Shown here: piece by piece, positions 1 to 6,407 of the stretch
How the letters are laid out: each line of letters begins with the position of its first letter
How positions within the stretch are numbered: position 1 is the first letter of the stretch
DNA from: Bacteroidia bacterium
Lineage (GTDB): Bacteria; Bacteroidota; Bacteroidia; NS11-12g; UBA9320
Direction of reading: 5' to 3'
DNA: 6,840 nt
Assembly (NCBI GenBank): GCA_029253325.1
Contig: JAQWZS010000203.1
Location: 1 to 6,840 of the forward strand
Translations under genes and position numbers: made by a program
Notes under the pieces: generated by a model
The model's database searches: none
Told to the model about the DNA's origin: nothing
The model's input: only the letters and a program-made list of their open reading frames with translations

Positions 1-56
1 AGTCTTTTTATTCAAATCTGTTCCTTATAAAACGCAAATAAAGTAAACTTAAATAT

Positions 57-64
57 TAGTTTTG
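57..64 (+). promoter_or_regulatory. Bacteroidota-type -7 promoter element upstream of dapB
   Basis: TAGTTTTG matches the TAnnTTTG -7 consensus of the primary sigma factor in Bacteroidota and ends 11 nt before the dapB ATG. Transcription would begin only a few bases before the start codon, giving a very short or almost leaderless 5' end. No TTG (-33) element is visible at the usual 17-23 nt spacing, so the call rests on the -7 match, its position, and the same motif before two other genes here. It would drive the dapB-lepB-fmt run. Confidence 0.5.
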
Positions 65-75
65 CCTTTCACAAC

Positions 76-798
76 ATGAATATTGCAATTATCGGTTATG
101 GCAAAATGGGTAAATCCATTGAAATGATAGCATTAGAACGTGGTCACGATATTGTGGCTAAAATTGATTCTGATGATTTTTCATCACTAGATTTAAAAAA
201 TGCCGATGTAGCTATTGAGTTTTCTCAACCCGATGTTGCCGTTGAGAACATCAAAAAATGCTTCGAAGCTAACATCCCTGTAGTCGTTGGTACTACTGGA
301 TGGTATGATCAATACAACGAAATATGTAAAATTGCAAAAGAAACTGGGCAATCTTTGTTCACTGCTACAAACTTTAGTATTGGTGTAAACATACTCTTTC
401 ATATCAATAAAAAACTGGCAGAGGTAATGAATCAATTTTCTCAATACGATGTCCATATGACAGAAACTCACCATTTAGAGAAAAAAGATCACCCTAGTGG
501 AACGGCTAGCACGCTAGCAGAAGATATTACAAATGCTGTTGATAGAAAAACAAGCTATGTTGGTCGTTTGAATGAACCTTATAACGAGCAATCATCGTTA
601 GCGTTGCACATTGAATGCAAAAGAGAAAAGAATGTTCCTGGATATCATCAAGTCACTTACACTAGCGATATTGACGAAATATCTATCCAACACAATGCAA
701 AGAACAGAAAAGGGTTTACAATGGGGGCACTTATTGCTGCCGAGTGGGTTCATGATAAAAAAGGAGTATTCACTATGAAAGATTTATTAAAATTTTAA
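76..798 (+). CDS. dapB: 4-hydroxy-tetrahydrodipicolinate reductase
   Basis: Cytoplasmic enzyme of the diaminopimelate/lysine pathway. It reduces 4-hydroxy-tetrahydrodipicolinate to tetrahydrodipicolinate with NAD(P)H, feeding lysine and peptidoglycan cross-links. At 240 aa it is near normal family length and complete. The N-terminus opens directly on the Rossmann strand with GYGKMG (residues 7-12), which supports this start. VGTTGW (71-76) and FTATNFSIGVN (95-105) are the conserved nucleotide-domain and hinge segments. The signature ETHHLEKKDHPSGTA (130-144) carries the catalytic pair, His132 and Lys136 by alignment with E. coli H159/K163, and the PSGT substrate loop. Residues about 105-215 form the substrate and tetramerisation domain, and the C-terminus returns to the nucleotide domain. 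No Shine-Dalgarno sequence precedes the ATG. lepB follows 4 nt after the stop, so the two are probably co-transcribed. No oddities in active-site residues. Confidence 0.97.
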   Translation: MNIAIIGYGKMGKSIEMIALERGHDIVAKIDSDDFSSLDLKNADVAIEFSQPDVAVENIKKCFEANIPVVVGTTGWYDQYNEICKIAKETGQSLFTATNFSIGVNILFHINKKLAEVMNQFSQYDVHMTETHHLEKKDHPSGTASTLAEDITNAVDRKTSYVGRLNEPYNEQSSLALHIECKREKNVPGYHQVTYTSDIDEISIQHNAKNRKGFTMGALIAAEWVHDKKGVFTMKDLLKF

Positions 799-802
799 AA
801 CC

Positions 803-2077
803 ATGAAAATTAACTTAAAAGAAGATTGGAAATTGCTCAGTAAAAGAGCTGCGATATTTTATGTCGTGTTTAGTGTAATCAACCTAATTACATTTATACT
901 ATTGTTTACTCAAACAGATGCAGGTTTTGTATCATCATTTATATATTACTTGTTTTGGCAAATTGCCATATGGGTATACTATATGTTTCGCTATAAAAGA
1001 CGAAATAAAATGAAGGGTGGAGAATGGCTGGATGCGGCCATGTTTGCTGTTATTGCAGCTACATTAATTCGAACATTTTTTATAGAAGCATACCAGATTC
1101 CAACTTCGTCTATGGAAAAATCCTTGCTCAGAGGTGATTTTCTTTTTGTAAGTAAAATGAATTATGGACCTAGAGTACCCATGACTCCAATTTCATTTCC
1201 ATTTGTACATCAGGAACTTCCCATAATAGGAGGCAAGGCATATTCCGAGGCTCTCAAACTTCCTTTTTATAGACTTCCAGGATTTCAAAAAATTAAGAAC
1301 AACGATGTGGTGGTTTTCAACTACCCCGGTGAAGATGACTTCCCAGTTGATAAAAAGACCAATTACATCAAACGTTGCATCGCAATTGCTGGAGATAGTC
1401 TATCAATCAAAAATGGTAAAGTATATGTGAATAATAAACTAGCCGACGTTGCTGTTCACGGTCAAACCAGTTATCGCGTAAACACAACAAACGTATTGGA
1501 TCGAAGAACTTTAGAAAAAATTGATGTTTCGGAGTATGGTTACAATCAGTATTTAGCAGGATACGAAATGTGGATGACGCGATACAATGAAGAAGAAATC
1601 TCAAAATTACCTGGTGTTATCGAAATATTACCCGGTATTGATAAAAAAGGAAACTATCCCGAAATATTCCCACACATTCCTGAACAACTCCCTTGGAGCA
1701 GAGATAACTATGGTAGCGTCTATGTTCCTAAACGTGGGGATCTTTTGAAACTTGACTCAAAAACCATTTGGCTTTATAAAGACCTAATCAGAAAATACGA
1801 AGGCAATAAAAGCTATACTATTGAGAACGGTAAAGCATACATTGATGGTCAAGAAATCACAGAATATGAGGTTCAAATGGATTATTACTTTATGATGGGA
1901 GACAACAGGCACCGAAGTGCCGATTCTCGTTATTGGGGATTTGTTCCTGAAGATCACGTGGTTGGAAAAGCTTTGTTCATTTGGATGAGTATAGAACAAG
2001 ATGGTATCTATGGAGGTAGACATAAATATATATTCAGCAGAATTCGCTGGAGCAGACTTTTTAATAGAATACATTAG
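803..2077 (+). CDS. lepB: Signal peptidase I (S26A family), long Bacteroidota form
   Basis: Inner-membrane serine protease that removes signal peptides from exported preproteins, with its active site on the periplasmic face. It is 424 aa, longer than E. coli LepB (about 324). Three hydrophobic segments are visible (about 14-36, 43-62 and 78-96). The third runs straight into IPTSSMEKSLLRGDFLFVSK (99-118), with catalytic Ser103 followed by Met104. The general-base lysine is Lys190 in YIKRCIAIAGD (188-198). Box E is GDNRHRSADSRYWGFVPE (366-383), in which the usual GDNRDNS is HRS at positions 370-372. About 145 residues (roughly 210-355) separate the lysine box from box E and include a second PKRGDLLKL strand-like segment (309-317). 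This extra region is typical of Bacteroidota LepB, and its role is not evident. ATG lies 4 nt after the dapB stop, and the stop codon overlaps the fmt start by 1 nt. Probably the second gene of the dapB-lepB-fmt operon. Confidence 0.96.
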   Translation: MKINLKEDWKLLSKRAAIFYVVFSVINLITFILLFTQTDAGFVSSFIYYLFWQIAIWVYYMFRYKRRNKMKGGEWLDAAMFAVIAATLIRTFFIEAYQIPTSSMEKSLLRGDFLFVSKMNYGPRVPMTPISFPFVHQELPIIGGKAYSEALKLPFYRLPGFQKIKNNDVVVFNYPGEDDFPVDKKTNYIKRCIAIAGDSLSIKNGKVYVNNKLADVAVHGQTSYRVNTTNVLDRRTLEKIDVSEYGYNQYLAGYEMWMTRYNEEEISKLPGVIEILPGIDKKGNYPEIFPHIPEQLPWSRDNYGSVYVPKRGDLLKLDSKTIWLYKDLIRKYEGNKSYTIENGKAYIDGQEITEYEVQMDYYFMMGDNRHRSADSRYWGFVPEDHVVGKALFIWMSIEQDGIYGGRHKYIFSRIRWSRLFNRIH

Positions 2078-3024
2078 TGAGTAACACCCATAAATTACGT
2101 ATTATTTTTATGGGTAATCCTGAATTTGCCCGTTATCATCTAGAGAAAATCTTAGCTAAAGAATTTCATGTAGTAGCTGTTGTTTCTGCAGCCGATAAAC
2201 CTGGTGGAAGAGGCATGAAAATTCAATCTACACCAGTTACCACCTTTGCGAAGTCCAAAAGCATCCCTTGCCTTCAACCAAAGAACTTAAAGAACAAAGA
2301 TTTTCAGAAAAAACTTCAGTCATATAAAGCTGATATACAAGTAGTTATCGCGTTCCGAATGTTGCCCGAGTCAGTATGGAATATGCCACCACTCGGAACA
2401 ATTAACCTACACGCGTCATTACTTCCTCAATATCGTGGTGCAGCCCCTATCAATTGGGCTATTATAAATGGTGAAAAAAAATCAGGCGTAACCACTTTTC
2501 GGTTAAAACACGAAATAGACACAGGTGGTATTCTTTTACAAAGAGAATGCCCTATCGATTCAAATGATACTGCGGGTACACTACATGACAAATTGATGGT
2601 ATTAGGTGCTGATACGATGATTGAAACTCTCCAAAGAATTTCTGATCAATCCATAGAAGAAACTCCACAAAAAGAATCCAATAATTTAAAAAGTGCACCT
2701 AAATTATTTACGCACAATACGCAAATCAATTGGGATATTACTGGAGAAAAAATCTTGGATTTTATCAGAGGTCTCTACCCCTATCCTGTAGCACATACCT
2801 TATTAGATGAGAAAAAACTTCAAGTGTATTCTGCTTCATTTACACCCCAAAACCATAGTCATCCTTCAGGTATTTTCTTTTCTGATCAGAAAAAATACCT
2901 AGCAGTCAGCATACCCAATGGCTATGTATACTTGAATGAACTAAAACTACAAGGAAAACGAAAGATGGAAATTATTGACTTCCTAAACGGTTATCCCATA
3001 AATAGTTTAGAGCCAATTAAATAA
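2077..3024 (+). CDS. fmt: Methionyl-tRNA formyltransferase (GTG start)
   Basis: Cytoplasmic enzyme that transfers a formyl group from 10-formyl-tetrahydrofolate to initiator Met-tRNA. It is 315 aa, the normal family length. The N-terminal strand LRIIFMGNPEFA (7-18) is the family opening, with N in place of the usual T. The catalytic core has Asn110 and His112 in INLHASLLPQYRGAAPINWA (109-128), NGE..SGVTT (131-140) and Asp148 in EIDTGGIL (146-153), matching E. coli N108/H110/D146. The C-terminal tRNA-binding OB-like domain spans about 215-310 and includes RGLYPYP (231-237). The start is GTG at 2077: its G is the last base of the lepB TAG stop (TAGTG), suggesting translational coupling. The next in-frame ATG (2110) would delete the first Rossmann strand, so GTG is preferred. 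The end faces a convergent gene 3 nt away, with no obvious terminator between. Confidence 0.96.
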   Translation: MSNTHKLRIIFMGNPEFARYHLEKILAKEFHVVAVVSAADKPGGRGMKIQSTPVTTFAKSKSIPCLQPKNLKNKDFQKKLQSYKADIQVVIAFRMLPESVWNMPPLGTINLHASLLPQYRGAAPINWAIINGEKKSGVTTFRLKHEIDTGGILLQRECPIDSNDTAGTLHDKLMVLGADTMIETLQRISDQSIEETPQKESNNLKSAPKLFTHNTQINWDITGEKILDFIRGLYPYPVAHTLLDEKKLQVYSASFTPQNHSHPSGIFFSDQKKYLAVSIPNGYVYLNELKLQGKRKMEIIDFLNGYPINSLEPIK

Positions 3025-3027
3025 ATC

Positions 3028-3648
3028 TCAAAGCACTTGATGCCATTGACCATTAACATTACTTGCAATTATCATTATCACTCCAGAGAATGTATCTTGA
3101 GGAGTATTTGAACCTGGTATACGGATTCCTTTGTCAAATGTAAAAGTTCGACCCTGACCTAAATGACTCACGATATAAATTCTTCCAGGGCAATTAGAAG
3201 GATTAGGTATATCTACCGTAGCATCAATACCAGTAATAGTTAAATAATAATCATCCTCATCTAAATCTGTATCACTATCCGATAATGAAGAAGTAAAATG
3301 CCGAATTGAGGCAGCAAAAGACCCATTTACATGAAGTGTACTTTGAGGTGTGATAGTTCCCATGCCCACTCGATCATTAGCACCATCCACACTGAGTGTG
3401 GCACCATCAATACTTACCCCATCTACAATAGTGGTTGTAATATCCAATGCATTTGCTCCTGCTGTTACGGTTGTTCCTCCCGAAGGGATTTCTCCATCAC
3501 CCGAATATATCCCATTCCCATCCGAATCTTCCCAACTAGCTCCTCCATTAGTTCTGGTCAATATCTGTCCATCTGTTTGTGCTATTGACACAAAAGACGA
3601 AAAAATGCAGAATAATAAAATAAAATATTTAGTACTTATTTGAATCAT
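3028..3648 (-). CDS. Small secreted protein with tail-fibre-like surface modules, function unknown
   Basis: A 206-aa protein with a clear Sec signal peptide: polar start, hydrophobic core YFILLFCIFSSFVSIA and likely cleavage after Ala23 (SIA-QT). No lipobox is seen, and no type IX sorting domain at the C-terminus, which ends QWHQVL. The mature part looks modular. Residues about 26-63 (GQILTRTNGGASW...GNGIYSGDG.IPSGTTVT-like) resemble a recurrent Bacteroidota surface and tail-fibre segment. Residues 65-115 contain Asp-Gly repeats and RVGMGTITPQSTLHVNGS (93-110), the 'VGIGT..P...LHV' repeat often found before tail-fibre or S74-peptidase domains. Residues 116-206 form a beta-rich C-terminal unit with YLTITGIDATVDIPNP, GRIYIV and VNGQWHQV. 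No intramolecular chaperone (S74) domain is present, so it may be a stand-alone short relative. Likely periplasmic or surface-exposed. Transcribed opposite to its neighbours. Family resemblance is from memory of motifs, and no biochemical function is assigned. Confidence 0.8.
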   Translation of the reverse strand: MIQISTKYFILLFCIFSSFVSIAQTDGQILTRTNGGASWEDSDGNGIYSGDGEIPSGGTTVTAGANALDITTTIVDGVSIDGATLSVDGANDRVGMGTITPQSTLHVNGSFAASIRHFTSSLSDSDTDLDEDDYYLTITGIDATVDIPNPSNCPGRIYIVSHLGQGRTFTFDKGIRIPGSNTPQDTFSGVIMIIASNVNGQWHQVL

Positions 3649-3652
3649 GGAA

Positions 3653-3660
3653 CAAATATC
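3653..3660 (-). promoter_or_regulatory. Possible -7 element for the minus-strand secreted-protein gene
   Basis: Read on the minus strand this is GATATTTG, a 7-of-8 match to TAnnTTTG, ending 4 nt before the ATG at 3648. A near-leaderless transcript would result. No -33 TTG at proper spacing is seen. The position agrees with the divergent layout, but a one-mismatch hit in AT-rich DNA is weak evidence. Confidence 0.25.
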
Positions 3661-3817
3661 AAGGGCTTACCAAGATTCTCCCCCCTTTATTTATGATGTT
3701 GATTATAAAGTTATATGATTTTGGTTATAAATTTTAAAACTCGTTGGAACAGACAAGTTAATTTCAGAATATGCATCGTAAGTAGTTACGTATCATACTT
3801 TTTGGACATAATTTAAC

Positions 3818-3825
3818 TACCTTTG
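3818..3825 (+). promoter_or_regulatory. Bacteroidota-type -7 promoter element upstream of the RND/MMPL transporter
   Basis: TACCTTTG is an exact TAnnTTTG match followed by C, ending 14 nt before the ATG at 3840. The expected start of transcription near 3832 leaves a leader of under ten bases without a Shine-Dalgarno sequence. A TTTTTGG block (TTG at 3802-3804) lies upstream, but only 13 nt from the -7 element, closer than the 17-23 nt described for this promoter class, so the -33 assignment is doubtful. Confidence 0.6.
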
Positions 3826-3839
3826 CACTCCAATAAATC

Positions 3840-6305
3840 ATGTGGGAGAAGATATCCAACACCATTTTAAGAAATAGACTTTCTCTAATTCTCTTTCTTG
3901 CAATCTCTACTGTCTTGATGGTATACAAAACTACTCAAGTACAAATGGCATACGATAACCCGAAGTTCATCCCTGACAAGGATGCTGACATGATTGCCTA
4001 TCAAGAGTTCAAAGAGATTTTTGGTGATGATGGTAGTGTGATGGTTGTTGGGATAAAGTCTAACAAAATTTTTGAGCTTGACTTTTTTAATGACTGGTAT
4101 GATATCACTCATCAATTAGATACTACACCAAATATCAAACAGGTGATTTCATTAGCCAATTTAATCACCATATCAAAAGAATCTAGCTATCAGTACTTTG
4201 AAGGAGATTCTTTTGAAACAAGCGTATTTGCACCTCACAAATTTATCACAGACAAACCATCAACTCAATCTGAGCTGGATAGCATTTATCAATCAGTGAA
4301 GAATCTTCGTTTCTACGAAGGACTTCTATTTAATGACACTTCTGACTTTGCTTTAATGGCTATCACCTTAGACAAAGGTATTTTAGACACTAAAGAACGA
4401 GTCGGATTTGTTAACGATATTCAAGAGAATATATCCTCCGTATGCTCCCAATATGGTGTCGAGGCCCATTACTCTGGATTACCTTTCATACGAACAAAAA
4501 TGTCTCAAATGATCAAACAAGAGCTTGTTCGTTTCACAGTGGTATCCATGATACTGACATCTTTAATTCTTTTGTTCTTTTTTCGAAGTTTTCCAACGAT
4601 TGCATTCTCTCTACTAACCGTAGTTATTGGTGTTATTTGGTGTCTAGGGATTCTTGTTTTATTAGGGTATAAGATCACCATGTTTATTGGTCTTTTGCCA
4701 CCACTCATCGTAGTTATTGGTATAGCCAATTGCATTTACTTACTCAATAAATACCACGACGAATACCGTTCTCACGAAAATAAAATTAAAGCCCTTCAAC
4801 GAGTCATCTCCAAAGTAGGACGAGCTGTTTTATTCACCAACCTCACAACGGCTGTTGGATTTGGTGTATTTACCTTAACAGGTAGTACTGTTTTACAAGA
4901 ATTTGGGCTGACAGCATTTTTATCCATCATGGCTGTATTTGTCATATCGATAATATTAATTCCAGTACTATTTAGTTTCCTACCTGCTCCTAATACGAGA
5001 CAAACCAAACACCTAGACTACAAGTTTTTAAATAAATTAATTGATAAAATTTCGTTTACTGTATTACACCACAGAAAATGGGTATATCTAACGACCATTC
5101 TCATAGTAATAGGTTCATTTATAGGGATGGCTCTTCTCAAAAATGTAGGATATATGGTGGATGATATTTCAAAGCAAGATAAGCTATACTTAGATTTAAA
5201 ATTCTTTGAAAAAAATGTCAATGGAGTAATGCCATTTGAAATCATTGTCGATTCAAAAAAGCCACAGGGCATTTTTGATGTTCGGACACTCATGAAGATA
5301 AATCTGCTTGAACGAAGAATACGAGCGTATCCTGAGTTTTCTCGTCCAGTGAGTATTTCTAAAACCATGAAATTTTTGAATCAGGCTTATTTTGATGGAG
5401 ATTCTAGAAGGTTCCGAACTCCAAGTGTACTTGATTTAGGAAATATCATGAGTGCTATTCCAAAGAGTGAAACCAATGATAATCTTATTCATAGTCTGAT
5501 AAATGATGATAATAGTAAAGCTAGAATCAGTGTTCAAATGGCCGATGTAGGAAGTGTTCGCATTAAAGAATTACAACAAGAAATTGGAAATATCGCAGAT
5601 ACTATCTTCAATTATCAAAAAAATACGGAAGATATTTTTACAGATTCTATAATAGCTATTGAATTGATTGATTCAGCTACCAATTTGTTTGACACAACCT
5701 ATTACTCCACTCAAGTTATAAGCTATGATCCAATTGATAGCAGTCGAATGAGTGATGTATCCATCACTGGTACCAGCATTATTTTTCTTAAAGGAAATGA
5801 TTATTTAATAAGCAACTTACTCATGAGTTTAATCATTGCATTTATTATCATATCGCTACTCATGGCTAGCATTTTTAAATCATTGCGAATGATTCTAATA
5901 TCCATGCTACCCAACTTAATACCTTTATTGTTTACTGCAGGTATCATGGGATATTTTGGAGTAAACTTCAAGCCGAGTACAGTTCTGGTTTTCAGTGTAG
6001 CATTTGGAATAGCTGTTGATTTCTCCATACACTTTCTCACCAAATACAAAATCGAATTAAAAAACTCATCTTCCATATCAGCTGCAGTTGCAAGTGTTCA
6101 AAAAGAGATCAGTACAAGCATGATTTATACGGCAGTTATCCTATTCTTTGGATTTATCATTTTTGTTTTCTCAGATTTTGGAGGAACGATAGCACTTGGT
6201 TTATTCACTGCAATAACACTTTTCATTGCTCTGCTATCAAACCTAATATTACTTCCGTCTTTGCTCTTATCCTATGACATTGCACAAGAAAAAAAGAAGT
6301 CATAG
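3840..6305 (+). CDS. RND superfamily (MMPL/COG1033-type) membrane transporter
   Basis: An 821-aa inner-membrane protein with the duplicated RND plan. TM1 (about 14-30) is followed by a periplasmic loop of about 200 residues, then five helices (roughly 232-248, 252-276, 279-301, 329-348, 359-382). The second half repeats this: TM7 (about 412-434), a loop of about 220 residues, and helices at about 657-678, 682-706, 712-735, 758-778 and 780-812. The size matches the shorter MMPL/HAE3-type predicted exporters rather than the roughly 1000-aa AcrB type. TM10 has GIAVDFSIHFLTKYK (723-737) with the usual charged Asp727. The equivalent TM4 segment is GIANCIYLLNKYHDE (294-308), with Asn297 in place of Asp. 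An in-frame TAA at 3834-3836 makes ATG 3840 the first available start. No membrane-fusion or outer-membrane partner is adjacent, so substrate and direction are unknown; lipid or hydrophobic compound export is a family-based guess. A monocistronic unit is likely. Confidence 0.88.
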   Translation: MWEKISNTILRNRLSLILFLAISTVLMVYKTTQVQMAYDNPKFIPDKDADMIAYQEFKEIFGDDGSVMVVGIKSNKIFELDFFNDWYDITHQLDTTPNIKQVISLANLITISKESSYQYFEGDSFETSVFAPHKFITDKPSTQSELDSIYQSVKNLRFYEGLLFNDTSDFALMAITLDKGILDTKERVGFVNDIQENISSVCSQYGVEAHYSGLPFIRTKMSQMIKQELVRFTVVSMILTSLILLFFFRSFPTIAFSLLTVVIGVIWCLGILVLLGYKITMFIGLLPPLIVVIGIANCIYLLNKYHDEYRSHENKIKALQRVISKVGRAVLFTNLTTAVGFGVFTLTGSTVLQEFGLTAFLSIMAVFVISIILIPVLFSFLPAPNTRQTKHLDYKFLNKLIDKISFTVLHHRKWVYLTTILIVIGSFIGMALLKNVGYMVDDISKQDKLYLDLKFFEKNVNGVMPFEIIVDSKKPQGIFDVRTLMKINLLERRIRAYPEFSRPVSISKTMKFLNQAYFDGDSRRFRTPSVLDLGNIMSAIPKSETNDNLIHSLINDDNSKARISVQMADVGSVRIKELQQEIGNIADTIFNYQKNTEDIFTDSIIAIELIDSATNLFDTTYYSTQVISYDPIDSSRMSDVSITGTSIIFLKGNDYLISNLLMSLIIAFIIISLLMASIFKSLRMILISMLPNLIPLLFTAGIMGYFGVNFKPSTVLVFSVAFGIAVDFSIHFLTKYKIELKNSSSISAAVASVQKEISTSMIYTAVILFFGFIIFVFSDFGGTIALGLFTAITLFIALLSNLILLPSLLLSYDIAQEKKKS

Positions 6306-6349
6306 TTTGATTCAAGCAAAAAATTAGCAAACAAGGCTGATAATCATAC

Positions 6350-6368
6350 ATTTTACTTAAGGTAAAAT
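6350..6368. repeat. Palindrome upstream of the ileS promoter, candidate operator
   Basis: ATTTTAC-TTAAG-GTAAAAT is an inverted repeat with perfect 7-bp arms and a 5-nt centre. It ends 2 nt before the -7 element of ileS, so a protein bound there would cover the area between -7 and -33. It lacks a GC-rich stem and a following T-run, arguing against a terminator. Short AT-rich palindromes also occur by chance. Confidence 0.35.
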
Positions 6369-6370
6369 AC

Positions 6371-6378
6371 TACCTTTG
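6371..6378 (+). promoter_or_regulatory. Bacteroidota-type -7 promoter element upstream of ileS
   Basis: TACCTTTG is identical to the element upstream of the transporter and fits TAnnTTTG exactly, again followed by C. It ends 29 nt before the ileS ATG, giving a leader of roughly 20-25 nt. A TGGAAA stretch (6395-6400) in the leader is only a weak Shine-Dalgarno candidate. No clear TTG -33 element is present. Confidence 0.6.
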
Positions 6379-6407
6379 CCAACTTCATTTAGATTGGAAA
6401 TACGTTT

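Larger units (their letters stand above)
3649..3839. other. Divergent intergenic region between secreted-protein gene and transporter
   Basis: This 191-bp AT-rich non-coding stretch separates two divergently transcribed genes and should hold both promoters. It contains a six-C run on the plus strand (3680-3685) about 31 nt upstream of the minus-strand start, a small inverted repeat CGTAA-GTAG-TTACG (3777-3790), and the TAnnTTTG element at 3818-3825. No tRNA, small ORF or longer repeat was recognised. Confidence 0.7.
6306..6407. other. Intergenic region between transporter and ileS
   Basis: These 102 bp are AT-rich and non-coding. They hold a short palindrome (6350-6368) immediately upstream of a TAnnTTTG promoter element (6371-6378). 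No GC-rich hairpin with a T-run was found after the transporter stop, so no intrinsic terminator is called. Confidence 0.6.

Noticed and set aside
1..75. Possible 3' end of an upstream gene before dapB.
   Set aside because: All three plus-strand frames hit stops within 44 bases and the few residues are not recognisable. It cannot be told from intergenic DNA.
3350..3643. A 97-residue plus-strand open frame (and another at 3331-3588) lying antisense to the secreted-protein gene.
   Set aside because: The minus-strand frame has a proper signal peptide and recognisable modules. The plus-strand products are low-complexity Ser/Pro/Ile or Cys/Ser-rich and look like shadows.
3680..3685. Run of six C (G on the minus strand) upstream of the secreted-protein gene, considered as a phase-variable tract or Shine-Dalgarno site.
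   Set aside because: Six bases is short for slippage-driven switching, and at about 31 nt from the ATG it is too far to act as a ribosome-binding site.
3777..3790. CGTAA-GTAG-TTACG inverted repeat upstream of the transporter promoter.
   Set aside because: The arms are only 5 bp, the sequence differs from the palindrome near ileS, and this length is expected by chance in AT-rich DNA.
3840..6305. Reading the transporter as SecD/SecF or as a classical drug-efflux pump of AcrB type.
   Set aside because: It lacks SecDF signature segments, is too short for AcrB-type pumps, and has no adjacent membrane-fusion or outer-membrane factor gene.
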